The position numbers were made by a program, and so were the translations under genes. This document shows positions 17,288-26,752 of a stretch of DNA of 64,000 nucleotides, piece after piece. Source of the stretch: Aquisediminimonas sp040398565 (GTDB taxonomy: Bacteria; Pseudomonadota; Alphaproteobacteria; Sphingomonadales; Sphingomonadaceae); assembly GCA_040398565.1 (NCBI GenBank), contig JBBATU010000001.1:1-64000 (forward strand), written 5' to 3'. Positions within the stretch are counted from its first letter, which is position 1; each line of letters opens with the position of its first letter. The notes beneath the pieces were generated by a model, which did not search any database, had not been told where the DNA came from, and was given only the letters and a program-made list of their open reading frames with translations.

Positions 17288-18078
17288 ATCGCGACCGGGG
17301 CGGCGATATGGGGATGCGCCTCATAGCCCTCAATCACAAAATCCTCATAGCTATAGCCATCAATGCTGTCGGGCGTGCGGAGGATTTTAAGACGGGGCAG
17401 CGGCTTGGGATCGCGCGCCAATTGGGTTTTCGCCTGCTCCAGATGGTTCAGGTAAAGATGGCAATCGCCGCCCGTCCAAATAAATTCACCCACCTCAAGC
17501 CCTGCTTGTTGCGCCAGCATATGGGTGAGCAACGCATAGGAAGCGATGTTGAAGGGCACGCCCAGAAACACATCGGCGCTGCGTTGATAGAGCTGGAGCG
17601 ACAGCTTGCCATTACCGACCCATGTCTGGAACAAGCAGTGGCAGGGCGCGAGCGCCATCTGCCCAATTTCGCCGGGGTTCCAGGCGGTGATGATTTGCCG
17701 GCGTGAGGCCGGGTTGGTTTTCAGCTGCTGCACCAGCTCGGCAATTTGATCGACAGTCTGGCCGTCCGCCGTTTCCCAGCGCCGCCATTGCTTGCCATAG
17801 ACCGGGCCAAGATCGCCCTTTTCATCGGCCCATTCATCCCAGATGGACACTTTATTATCTTGCAACCAGCGGACATTGGTGTCGCCGTTGAGGAACCACA
17901 AAAGCTCATAGATGATGGAGCGCAGATGAAGCTTCTTGGTCGTGACAAGGGGAAAGCCCTGCGCCAGATCAAACCGCATCTGATGGCCGAATACGCTCAG
18001 CGTCCCCGTGCCCGTCCGGTCTTGCTGCTCAACCCCATGGTCGAGAATATGCTGCATGAGAGAGTGATAGGCGTGCAT
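17284..18078 (-). CDS. thyA: thymidylate synthase
   Basis: The 264-aa enzyme makes dTMP from dUMP with methylene-tetrahydrofolate. The catalytic Cys is in LAPCHCLFQ, and the phosphate-binding Arg is in DRTGTGTLSVFG near the N-terminus. The dUMP-binding QRSADVFLGVPFNIASYA block is intact. Length equals the E. coli enzyme. It is the first gene of the 4-nt-overlapping thyA-folA-dipeptidase unit and is divergent from the JAB-domain gene. Confidence 0.97.
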   Translation of the reverse strand: MHAYHSLMQHILDHGVEQQDRTGTGTLSVFGHQMRFDLAQGFPLVTTKKLHLRSIIYELLWFLNGDTNVRWLQDNKVSIWDEWADEKGDLGPVYGKQWRRWETADGQTVDQIAELVQQLKTNPASRRQIITAWNPGEIGQMALAPCHCLFQTWVGNGKLSLQLYQRSADVFLGVPFNIASYALLTHMLAQQAGLEVGEFIWTGGDCHLYLNHLEQAKTQLARDPKPLPRLKILRTPDSIDGYSYEDFVIEGYEAHPHIAAPVAI

Positions 18079-18194
18079 TATGCCTTGCTTATGGCGCGGC
18101 TGGGCGCGGGCGCAATTAAAAATCGTCTGGCTTCTCCATTTTCGTTAAAAGTCTCACGAATATGGAGTGGGAGGGTATAGCTTCCCTAGGCCGG

Positions 18195-18605
18195 ATGCCC
18201 CATCCTTTGGCCATGACCGCACCTCCCCACCAACCCCCATCCAGCGAAGACTGGCCTTGGATATCGGAAATTGAGCTGTGCCTGCGTGATCAAGAGACGG
18301 AGCATGTCGTGATTGCCTATCTCGACCGGCGCGATGGCATGCTCGACATGCGGGTCGAACAGGGGTCGCACAGCGCGCTACTCCTGCCGCTGCGCGATAT
18401 TTTGCGCGATGTGCTGGATAAGGACCCGGCCTCCATCGTGCTGGCGCATAATCATCCCAGTGGGTCGCCTATGCCGAGTGCTGCCGACAAAAGGGCGACG
18501 CAAAGCCTGTGCGCGATGCTGCGGCCCATTGGCGTGCGCCTGGCCGATCATTTGATTTTTGCAGGTGACAGTCGGGTCAGCCTTAGGGATTTAGGATTGC
18601 TTTAG
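18195..18605 (+). CDS. RadC-type JAB domain protein, lacking the usual N-terminal half
   Basis: A 136-aa (or 130-aa from the ATG at 18213) protein consisting almost only of the RadC/JAB metallo-domain. The zinc motif AHNHPSGSPMPSAADKRAT matches the RadC signature (H-x-H then Asp). Full RadC proteins are about 220-230 aa with an N-terminal helix-hairpin-helix region, and that part is absent here. The biochemical role of RadC is unresolved; JAB domains can be isopeptidases, but no activity is claimed. It is divergent from thyA and convergent with prfB. No strong SD decides between the two starts. Confidence 0.8.
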   Translation: MPHPLAMTAPPHQPPSSEDWPWISEIELCLRDQETEHVVIAYLDRRDGMLDMRVEQGSHSALLLPLRDILRDVLDKDPASIVLAHNHPSGSPMPSAADKRATQSLCAMLRPIGVRLADHLIFAGDSRVSLRDLGLL

Positions 18606-18631
18606 GCCGGGGTTCCCTCGGACCGGCCGCG

Positions 18632-19759
18632 TCAGTCAATATCCTCAACCATCACCTTTTCACCCGTCACGCGCTGCGACAGGGCGGCGGCCATGAACCG
18701 ATCCAGATCGCCATCCAAGACATCGCCCGGCGCGGTGGAGGTGATGCCCGTGCGCAAATCCTTCACCAGCTGATAGGGTTGCAGAACATAGGATCGGATT
18801 TGGTGGCCCCAGCCAATTTCGGTCTTGGTGGCGTTGACGGCGCTGGCCTCGGCCTCACGGCGTTGCAACTCAGCTTCATACAGCCGCGCCTTTAATTGCT
18901 TCATCGCTTCTGCCCGGTTCTTATGCTGCGACCGCTGGTTTTGGCAGGCCACGACAATGCCGGTTGGAATATGGGTGATGCGCACGGCCGAATCGGTCGT
19001 GTTCACATGCTGCCCGCCTGCACCCGATGCGCGATAGGTATCGATCCGAAGGTCGCTTTCGCTCACCTCAATATCAATATCATCATCAACCACGGGATAG
19101 ACCCAGACGCTGGAAAAGCTGGTGTGTCGACGCGCGTTGGAATCATAAGGGCTGATGCGGACAAGGCGGTGGACGCCGCTTTCGGTCTTGGCATAGCCAT
19201 AGGCGTTTTCGCCTTTGACCATCAGCGTGGCCGATTTGATGCCGGCTTGTTCGCCGCCATGATAATCAACCAGTTCGACCTTCATTTTGTGGCGTTCGGC
19301 CCAGCGCGTGTACATGCGCAGCAGCATTTCTGCCCAATCCTGGCTTTCGGTGCCACCTGCGCCTGCATTGACCTCAATATAGGTGTCATTGGCATCGGCC
19401 TCCCCAGCAAGAAGGGCGGCCACCTTGTCCTTTTCTGCCCGTTCGGCCAATTCACCCAGACTGGTGACGGCCTCATCGGCCAAGTCGGTATCGCCTTCGG
19501 CTTCGGCCATTTCCATCAGCTCGACCGTGTCATCGCGTTCGCGCTCAAGAGAGCGTGTCGCGTTGATCGCCTCTTCCAGGCGGCGGCGTTCGCGCATGAC
19601 CTCTTGGGCGGCTTTGGGGTTATTCCAAAGCGCCTGATCCTCAACCTTGGCATTTAGGTCGTCCAGCCGCTTGATCGCACGATCCCAATCCAGAAAGCGG
19701 CGCAACAGCGCGACTGCCTGATTGATCTGGTCGACATGGGCCTGCGCTTCGGCGCGCAT
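18632..19759 (-). CDS. prfB: peptide chain release factor 2
   Basis: The 375-aa factor ends translation at UGA and UAA. The GGQ motif that triggers hydrolysis is in SGAGGQHVNTTDSAVR. The stop-codon recognition tripeptide region reads RISPYDSN, with SPY in place of the usual SPF. The gene reads as one frame from the ATG at 19759 with SD GGAGAAA. I see no in-frame UGA near the N-terminus, so there is no sign of the programmed +1 frameshift known from E. coli. It follows mrcA on the same strand with a 48-nt gap. Confidence 0.96.
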   Translation of the reverse strand: MRAEAQAHVDQINQAVALLRRFLDWDRAIKRLDDLNAKVEDQALWNNPKAAQEVMRERRRLEEAINATRSLERERDDTVELMEMAEAEGDTDLADEAVTSLGELAERAEKDKVAALLAGEADANDTYIEVNAGAGGTESQDWAEMLLRMYTRWAERHKMKVELVDYHGGEQAGIKSATLMVKGENAYGYAKTESGVHRLVRISPYDSNARRHTSFSSVWVYPVVDDDIDIEVSESDLRIDTYRASGAGGQHVNTTDSAVRITHIPTGIVVACQNQRSQHKNRAEAMKQLKARLYEAELQRREAEASAVNATKTEIGWGHQIRSYVLQPYQLVKDLRTGITSTAPGDVLDGDLDRFMAAALSQRVTGEKVMVEDID

Positions 19760-19807
19760 AAAATTTCTCCAATTTACTTTAAGGTCGGGGTGTTCGGAAA
19801 AGGCGGG

Positions 19808-22351
19808 TTAGTAAATCCCGCCCTCTCTTTGCAAGAAGTCGCTGTCGCCGCGCTGCCCTTTTGGACCTGCGTCGACATTGCCCTTCTCGTCTTTTTTCTT
19901 CTGCGCCTCAAGCTCATCTCGACGGATTGTCCGGCGCGGCTCGCTTTCGGGCTTAAAGGCTTCCCAAATCACGGGGGATTTAGGGTCATTGCTGGGCCAA
20001 GCGCCATACACACGCTTGCCCGACATGCGGTCAATCCGGATCATGCGCATGCCCGGCGGCGCGCGAAAGGGAACAATCGGCATGCCCGCCATGGCTTTGG
20101 TTGCAAAGGCTTTGAAAATCGGCACGGCATAGGTGCTGCCCTGCACATAGCCGCCCATGTTCCGGGGCTGATCAAAACCCATATACAGCCCGGCAATCAG
20201 ATCCGGCGATCCGCCGACAAACCAGACATTGGTCGGCCCGCTGGTCGTGCCCGTCTTGCCGAACAAAGGCCGGTTCATGTCGCGCAGCTGCACGGCGGTG
20301 CCGCGCTGAACAACGCCTTCAAGCATATGGACCACTTGATAGGCCGTCTGCGGATCCATCAGCTGTTTGGTGCGGGCGGGCGGACGGGGCATGGCGTGGC
20401 CATTCCAATCGGGCGCTAAACAGCCATCGCAGCGGCGCGTATCGGCGCGGAAACGGACCTTACCATCGCGGTCCTGCACATAATCAATCAGGGTGGGTTT
20501 ACGTTCCCGTCCATTGGAGGCGAGGATGGAATAGGCGTTTACAAGATCCATCACATTGGTATCGCCAGCGCCCAGCGCAATGGAGAGCAGGGGGGGGTAG
20601 GGTTGTCCGGGAGGGCTAACGCCGACCGTCGCGGCCAGTTTGACAATCCGCTCCATCCCCGTTTGCGAGGCAGCGCGCACGGTCATCAAATTGCGAGATT
20701 GTTCTAACCCCCAGCGCATGGTGCGCGGGCCAGAGCCGCCGCCATCAAAATTGCGGAAGCATTTGCGGCCGAGCTTGGCCGATTGATAGACGCAGAATGG
20801 CCCATCGATGATGATATCGGCAGGCGTCATCCCACCATCAAGCGCGGCGGCATAGACAAAGGGTTTGAAGGAGGATCCCGGCTGGCGCTTGGCCTGCGTT
20901 GCGCGGTTGTAAGAGGCCAAGCGCACATCAAAGCCGCCTTGCATCGCAAGGACGCGGCCGGTGCGCGGGTCTTGCACCACCATCCCGCCAGAAACTTCTG
21001 GAATGCTGCGCAATGCATAAGACGCGCCATCGCGCTTGACGACAATCACATCGCCTGTGCGCATCATGTTAAAGGCGGCCGTTGCCGTCCCTCGCAGGGG
21101 CATGGCTGCCGCACTGGACGGCAGGCTGGCCGTTGATCCATCCGCAAAACCAATTTGCGCTGCACCGCCCGATTTGCCGAGCACCAGCGCGATGCGCCAA
21201 TCCGGATAGCCAGCGCCCAGATTAAGCGCAGCCAGACGCGGCGCCCAGCCTTCGCCGGCCTCAATCTTGGTGATTGGCCCGCGCCAGCCTTTGCCCGCAT
21301 CATAACGGGTCAGCCCATCACGCAGGGCTTGTTCAGCATAGCGTTGATAATCTGGGTTGATCGAGGTGCGCACCCACAGGCCGCCATCATAAACCGAATA
21401 AGGCCCGGCATCGTCGGTCTCGCCAAATTTCCCAATCAGCTCGCGCCGCACTTCTTCAAGAAAATAGCCGCCCATATTGAGATTGGGGGCCGTGGCCGCC
21501 CTTGGCAAAATGCCAAGCGGGGCCGCCCGTGCAGTCTGATATTGGCCTTGCGCGATAAAGCCGTTGTCCAGCATTTCGCGCAGCACATAATCGCGCCGCG
21601 CCAGTGCGCGCCCTTCATTGCGTTTGCGGCCATAGGTTTCCGGGGCCTTTGGCAAAATGGCGAGAAAGGCCATTTCATGCAGCGCCAAATCGGCCACATC
21701 TTTATTGAAATAGGCGCGCGCGGCGGCCTGCACGCCAAAGCTGTTCCGACCCAGTGGAATTTGATTGAGATAGAGTTCCAAAATTTGTGGTTTGGTCAAT
21801 ACCGATTCAATTCGGCGGGCCAAAATGGCTTCTTTGATCTTGCGCGTGACCGAATATTCATTCCCCAACAGCAAATTCTTCGCCACCTGCTGGGTGATGG
21901 TCGATCCGCCACGCGCGCGCTCTCCCGATCCGATTTTGCTGGCATAATCAAAAATGGCCCCCGCGAGACCCGGGAAGTCAATGCCACCATGGGTGAAGAA
22001 CGTCTTATCCTCAGCGGACAGAAAGGCATTCACCAAAAGGATTGGATATTCCTCATAACGCAGCTCAACCCGGCGTTCGCGCGCATAGCTGTGCACGGGT
22101 TCGCCATTCACATCGCGCACATAGCTCGGCAGCGGTGGTTTATAGGTCAGCAGGCTTTCTGCTGACGGAAGATTGCGGGCAAAAACAACCCAGAATAGCA
22201 AATAGCCGAGCAGCAATGCCCCGATGATCCGGACAATCAGCCGGAACCTTGGTTCGGCATAGTGCTCAAGGAACCAATCTCGCGCAACTTCGGCATCGCG
22301 CCTGAGGCGCGCCAGAAATTCAGAAGCTCTGGCGAGAAGGGTTTCGGCCAT
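19808..22351 (-). CDS. mrcA: penicillin-binding protein 1A
   Basis: The 847-aa bifunctional peptidoglycan synthase is anchored by one N-terminal membrane helix (about residues 38-60). The glycosyltransferase domain shows SAEDKTFFTHGGIDFPG and RGGSTITQQVAKNLLL. The transpeptidase shows the active Ser in PGSSFKPFVY, SRN in EQSRNLMT and KTG in FGKTGTTSG. Length and motif order are those of class A PBPs. It is followed by prfB. The conserved neighbour amidase is not present upstream (see findings). Confidence 0.96.
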   Translation of the reverse strand: MAETLLARASEFLARLRRDAEVARDWFLEHYAEPRFRLIVRIIGALLLGYLLFWVVFARNLPSAESLLTYKPPLPSYVRDVNGEPVHSYARERRVELRYEEYPILLVNAFLSAEDKTFFTHGGIDFPGLAGAIFDYASKIGSGERARGGSTITQQVAKNLLLGNEYSVTRKIKEAILARRIESVLTKPQILELYLNQIPLGRNSFGVQAAARAYFNKDVADLALHEMAFLAILPKAPETYGRKRNEGRALARRDYVLREMLDNGFIAQGQYQTARAAPLGILPRAATAPNLNMGGYFLEEVRRELIGKFGETDDAGPYSVYDGGLWVRTSINPDYQRYAEQALRDGLTRYDAGKGWRGPITKIEAGEGWAPRLAALNLGAGYPDWRIALVLGKSGGAAQIGFADGSTASLPSSAAAMPLRGTATAAFNMMRTGDVIVVKRDGASYALRSIPEVSGGMVVQDPRTGRVLAMQGGFDVRLASYNRATQAKRQPGSSFKPFVYAAALDGGMTPADIIIDGPFCVYQSAKLGRKCFRNFDGGGSGPRTMRWGLEQSRNLMTVRAASQTGMERIVKLAATVGVSPPGQPYPPLLSIALGAGDTNVMDLVNAYSILASNGRERKPTLIDYVQDRDGKVRFRADTRRCDGCLAPDWNGHAMPRPPARTKQLMDPQTAYQVVHMLEGVVQRGTAVQLRDMNRPLFGKTGTTSGPTNVWFVGGSPDLIAGLYMGFDQPRNMGGYVQGSTYAVPIFKAFATKAMAGMPIVPFRAPPGMRMIRIDRMSGKRVYGAWPSNDPKSPVIWEAFKPESEPRRTIRRDELEAQKKKDEKGNVDAGPKGQRGDSDFLQREGGIY

Positions 22352-22751
22352 GAAGCGGGCATCTAGCCGGAAATAAAGGGGGTGGGAACCGCTTTTGAGT
22401 TCTGAGGCGGGTCGGGCCAGAAGGCGTAAAGCTGTTGCCGCTGTCGCCCGGGGGTGCTAGCACGGCGATATGGCCGGAACCTATCTGGCCATTCATGGGC
22501 CGCGCCTCGCATTCGCAGGACGGCTGATCCAGGTTGACGTCACATGATGCTTGTTAGTCCCATATCGCGCCTTTTCGCCTTTGATGGCGACGCGCGGAAT
22601 GGAGCATTTTTTCCGGCCCTATTCGCCGGACATGCAGCTGTGGCAGAGGCACTTTCACAAAATAGTTTCGGCATAGAGCGCAAGCTCGGCCGACCCTTTT
22701 ACGCGCCCGTCGCCCTGTGGGGCGGCGCTGATCGCGCACGGAGATATAGGA
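22352..22751. other. 400-nt intergenic region between divergent mrcA and rne
   Basis: No supported gene is seen. It must hold the promoters of mrcA (leftward) and rne (rightward) and the rne 5' leader. The GC-rich GCCCTGTGGGGCGGC stretch close to rne could fold in the leader. A short open frame from 22544 has no recognisable homology and runs out of frame into rne. Long rne leaders mediate autoregulation in enterobacteria; that is only suggested here by the length. Confidence 0.5.
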
Positions 22752-25343
22752 ATGACAATGCGGATGTTGATCGACGCCCGCCACCCGGAGGAAACACGGG
22801 TTGCGGTCGTCAAGGGAAACCGGATTGAGGAATTTGATTTCGAATCGGCAGAGCGCCGGCAACTCAAAGGCAATATTTACCTCGCCAAAGTAACGCGGGT
22901 TGAACCGTCGCTTCAGGCGGCGTTCGTCGATTATGGCGGAAACCGGCATGGCTTTTTGGCCTTTTCGGAAATCCACCCGGATTATTACCAAATCCCCAAG
23001 GAAGATCGCGAAGCCCTGCTGCGCGAAGAAGCTGAGCATGCGGCCGCAGAAGCCGCCTTGCGCGCCGATTATGGGGATGAAGACCCGATAGACGGCCATC
23101 ACGACGATGATGGCAGCGACGATGATCGCCCCGATGCGGAGCTGGAAGATGATGTGGATGGCGATGCGCCACCAGCCCCGGAATCTGCTGGTGGCAATGG
23201 CCACGATGATGGCGCGGCTGAAGATTTGCGCCGCAAGCGTATGGCGCTGCGCCGTCGCTATAAAATTCAGGATGTCATTCATCGCCGCCAGGTCTTGCTG
23301 GTTCAGGTGGTGAAGGAAGAGCGCGGCAATAAGGGCGCGGCGCTCACCACCTATTTGTCGCTCGCCGGGCGCTATTGCGTATTGATGCCCAACACGACCC
23401 ATGGTGGCGGGATTAGCCGGAAAATCTCTAACGTGGCGGATCGCAAGCGGTTGAAGACGATCATGTCTGAACTCAACCTGCCATCCTCCATGGGCTGCAT
23501 CGTCCGCACCGCCGGGCTGCAACGCACAAAGACCGAGATTAAGCGCGACTTTGATTATCTGGCGCGGCTTTGGGATGACATTCGTGAGACAACGCTGAAA
23601 AGCCAAGCCCCGGCCCTCGTCAATGAAGATAGCGACCTGATCAAACGGGCCATTCGCGATATTTATAATCGCGATATTGATGAGGTTCTGGTGGAAGGCG
23701 AGGCGGGCTACCGCAAGGCGCGCGACTTTATGAAGTTGCTGATGCCCAGCCATGTGAAAAAGGTGAAATCTTACGCCGATCCTGTGCCGCTCTATCAGCG
23801 TTATGGCGCAGAAGATCAGTTGGAAGCGATGTATCACCCCGTCGTTCAGCTGAAATCAGGCGGCTATTTGGTGATCAACCCAACCGAAGCCTTGGTGTCG
23901 ATCGACATCAACTCGGGCCGCTCCACGCGCGAACATGGGATTGAACAGACGGCGCTGTCGACCAATTTAGAAGCAGCGCAAGAAATTGCCCGGCAGTTGC
24001 GCCTGCGGGATATGGCCGGCCTTGTCGTGATCGATTTCATCGACATGGAATCGAACGGCAATGTCCGTAAGGTTGAAAAGGCGATGAAGGCCGCGCTCGC
24101 CAATGATCGGGCGCGCATTCAGGTGGGCCGGATCAGCCAGTTCGGCTTGTTGGAAATGAGCCGCCAGCGCCTGCGCACGGGTGTGTTGGAAGCCTCGACG
24201 CGCGAATGCCCGCATTGCGAAGGCACGGGCCTTGTCCGCACGGCCTCCTCCGCCGGTCTGTCTGCGTTGCGGATGCTGGAAGAAGAGGCCGCACGTGGCC
24301 GGGGTAGCCAGCTCACATTGCGGGCCAGCCAGGAAGCCGCCCTTTATGTGCTCAACCGGAAACGGTCTGAACTGGGTGAGATTGAAGCACGCTATGGCGT
24401 GATGATTGACGTCCAGTCGGATGGCCAGCTGGAAGGCGCGCGCATGTCCGTGGATGTGGGTGGCCCGCCGCCCGCATTCCGCCCAAGCTTTGAACCCATT
24501 ATCGAAGATGATGTCGATGATATCGAAATCGACGCCTTTGAAGATGAGGAAGAGGAAGAAGAGGATAACCGCGAAGAGCGGGGCGATGATGACAGCCGTC
24601 GTGGCCGCAACCGTCGTCGTCGTCGGGGTCGTCGGGGTCGCCGGGGGGATGGCGATCAGGCGGGTGATGCAGCCGATAATGCCGACGCCGGGGATGAGGC
24701 GGGCGAAGACGCCGCTGGTGATGCGGGTGAAGACCGCGCCGAGCGGGAGGATCGTGACGATCGGGATGGCACGCGCCGCCGCCGCCGTCGCGGCCGTCGC
24801 GGCGGTCGCCGCAGGCAGGAAGAGGGGGGGCAGTCCTCTGTCGAGGGCGCTGAACCGCAAGACGGGACAGACGCAGAAGGCCCAGCCGACGCCGCACCCG
24901 CTGATGCCGGTGCAGAGGACGCTCCCAAAAGGCCCCGCCGTCGCCCATCAAAGGCACAGGCCGCCGAAGCCGTTGAAGCTCCAGCCCCTGTCGCCGAGAG
25001 CGTGGATGAAAAGCCAAAGCGCGTGCGCCGCAAAAAGGCAGATGACGCCGTCGATGCGCCGACCGCGCCTGAAGCAGCAGCGCCTGTGACGGACGATCAG
25101 CCTGAGGCAAAGCCAAAGCGCACCCGCGCGAAAAAGGCGGACGCCGCCCCAGCAGAGGCCGTGAGCGCTGCTGTTGAAGAGGCTCCAGACAAGCCAGCGG
25201 CCAAGCCGCGTGCGCGCAAGGCCAAAGCGGATGCCGCACCTGCTGCCAGTGGGGGGGATGCTGACACGGCATCGTCCGATACAGATGCAGATGGCGGGCC
25301 GCGCCGGGGATGGTGGCAACGCACCTTTGGTGACGCGACCTGA
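22752..25343 (+). CDS. rne: ribonuclease E/G family endoribonuclease
   Basis: The 863-aa enzyme cuts single-stranded RNA and scaffolds the degradosome. The S1 domain begins near residue 38 and is split by a very acidic insert (about residues 84-165, with runs of Asp and His). The catalytic Asp residues are in VSIDINSGR and VVIDFIDM, and the zinc-link CPHC is in RECPHCEGTG. From about residue 580 the tail is disordered: Asp/Glu runs, Arg-rich blocks alternating with Ala/Asp segments, then Ala/Pro/Lys repeats (KPKR-type). Such inserts and tails are typical of alphaproteobacterial RNase E. The start at 22752 has GGAG 8 nt upstream. Confidence 0.95.
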   Translation: MTMRMLIDARHPEETRVAVVKGNRIEEFDFESAERRQLKGNIYLAKVTRVEPSLQAAFVDYGGNRHGFLAFSEIHPDYYQIPKEDREALLREEAEHAAAEAALRADYGDEDPIDGHHDDDGSDDDRPDAELEDDVDGDAPPAPESAGGNGHDDGAAEDLRRKRMALRRRYKIQDVIHRRQVLLVQVVKEERGNKGAALTTYLSLAGRYCVLMPNTTHGGGISRKISNVADRKRLKTIMSELNLPSSMGCIVRTAGLQRTKTEIKRDFDYLARLWDDIRETTLKSQAPALVNEDSDLIKRAIRDIYNRDIDEVLVEGEAGYRKARDFMKLLMPSHVKKVKSYADPVPLYQRYGAEDQLEAMYHPVVQLKSGGYLVINPTEALVSIDINSGRSTREHGIEQTALSTNLEAAQEIARQLRLRDMAGLVVIDFIDMESNGNVRKVEKAMKAALANDRARIQVGRISQFGLLEMSRQRLRTGVLEASTRECPHCEGTGLVRTASSAGLSALRMLEEEAARGRGSQLTLRASQEAALYVLNRKRSELGEIEARYGVMIDVQSDGQLEGARMSVDVGGPPPAFRPSFEPIIEDDVDDIEIDAFEDEEEEEEDNREERGDDDSRRGRNRRRRRGRRGRRGDGDQAGDAADNADAGDEAGEDAAGDAGEDRAEREDRDDRDGTRRRRRRGRRGGRRRQEEGGQSSVEGAEPQDGTDAEGPADAAPADAGAEDAPKRPRRRPSKAQAAEAVEAPAPVAESVDEKPKRVRRKKADDAVDAPTAPEAAAPVTDDQPEAKPKRTRAKKADAAPAEAVSAAVEEAPDKPAAKPRARKAKADAAPAASGGDADTASSDTDADGGPRRGWWQRTFGDAT

Positions 25344-25393
25344 TCAAGCAAGTTTCAGCTCTCGTTCAGGGAGGGAGGAGGAAAAGCAGGGTC

Positions 25394-26752
25394 ATGCGAT
25401 CCCCCTCCCTCCCCGCACGGCTGCTTGCCCTTTTCCTTGCGCTGTTTCTCAGCCTTCAGCCGGCCTATGCGCAATCCATTTTGCGCGATGCCGAAACGGA
25501 GGCGCTCTTTGCCGATATGTCGGTGGATATCATCCGCGCGGCGGGGCTGGAGCCCCGCCATGTCCAGATTGTTCTGATCAACGATAAAGAGATCAACGCT
25601 TTTGTGGCCGGCGGGCAGATTGTCTACATCCATTCGGGCTTGATTACGGCCGCCAAAAATGTGGGCGAGGTTCAAGGCGTGATTGCGCATGAGCTCGGCC
25701 ACGTAGCCGGTGGCCATGTGATCCGGATCAACGAAGGCGCGAAAGAAGCCACCAGTATTTCCATCCTCAGCCTTTTGTTGGGCGCAGCAGCCATTGCGGC
25801 TGGTGCGGGGGATGCCGGGGCTGGCATTATGGCGGCGGGGCAACAGGCCGCGCTGGGTAAATTTCTTGCCTTTTCCCGCACGCAAGAAGCCTCTGCCGAT
25901 GCCGCGGGTGCCAGCTATTTGTCCAAGGCGGGGATTAGCGGCAGAGGGCTCATCAGCTTTTTCAAAACGCTCCAGAATGTCGAGTTTCGCTACGCCATTC
26001 CGCAGGAGGACAGTTATGGCCGCACCCACCCGCTGACTGGCGAACGTATTGCAACTTTGCAGGGCGTCGTAGAGCGCGATCCCGCTTGGAATGCGCCGCT
26101 CAATCCCGCGCTGGAAGCGCGGTTTCAACGGGTGAAGGCAAAGCTGATGGGCTTTGTATCTGATCCGCCCCAGACACTGCGCACCTATCCAATTGCGGAC
26201 AATACCGTCCCGGCGCGATATGCGCGTGCTTATGCTTGGCATCGCAGCGCCTATCCGGACAAGGCATTGGAAGAAGTCGATTCCCTTTTACGGGCAGCCC
26301 CAAAGGACCCTTATTTCCTTGAGCTTAAGGGGCAGATTCTGCTGGAATCCGGTCGTCCGCAAGATGCCTTGCCCGTCTTGCGAGAAGCGAACCAGATCAG
26401 CCTCTCGCAGCCTTTGATCGCTGCGCTCTTCGGCCACGCCTTGATCGCAACCGAAGATGAGGCCAATTTGCCCGAGGCGACACGCGTTTTGAAAGCGTCG
26501 GTTTCAAAAGATAATGACAATCCCTTTGCCTGGTATCAATTGGGGGTTGTCTATGAACGCGAAGGGGATGTGGCCCGGGCCCGTCTCGCAACGGCGGAAC
26601 GCTATAGTCTGGAAGGGCGGCCCAATCTGGCCCTGCCCAATGCAGAGGCGGCAATGGTCGGCATTCCCAAAGGCAGTCCAGACTGGATCCGTGCGCAAGA
26701 TATTGCCATGGCGGCGCGGGGAGACCTTGAGAACCAAAAGCGCCGCCGATGA
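25394..26752 (+). CDS. M48 family metalloprotease with TPR repeats (BepA-like)
   Basis: The 452-aa exported protein has a signal peptide ending near QPAYAQ. The M48 domain carries HELGH (zinc-binding HExxH) in VIAHELGHVAGGH, and the third ligand Glu is probably in the RTQEASADAAG segment. The C-terminal half has TPR-like helices (about residues 270-440). This matches the BepA/YfgC type, which handles outer-membrane protein assembly and quality control; that role is inferred. SD GGAGG is strong. It overlaps the DsbA-like gene by 4 nt, and both products are envelope proteins. Confidence 0.92.
   Translation: MRSPSLPARLLALFLALFLSLQPAYAQSILRDAETEALFADMSVDIIRAAGLEPRHVQIVLINDKEINAFVAGGQIVYIHSGLITAAKNVGEVQGVIAHELGHVAGGHVIRINEGAKEATSISILSLLLGAAAIAAGAGDAGAGIMAAGQQAALGKFLAFSRTQEASADAAGASYLSKAGISGRGLISFFKTLQNVEFRYAIPQEDSYGRTHPLTGERIATLQGVVERDPAWNAPLNPALEARFQRVKAKLMGFVSDPPQTLRTYPIADNTVPARYARAYAWHRSAYPDKALEEVDSLLRAAPKDPYFLELKGQILLESGRPQDALPVLREANQISLSQPLIAALFGHALIATEDEANLPEATRVLKASVSKDNDNPFAWYQLGVVYEREGDVARARLATAERYSLEGRPNLALPNAEAAMVGIPKGSPDWIRAQDIAMAARGDLENQKRRR

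Noticed and set aside
22544..22828. Short plus-strand frame before rne
   Set aside because: It runs out of frame into rne and has no homology; it most likely lies in the rne leader.
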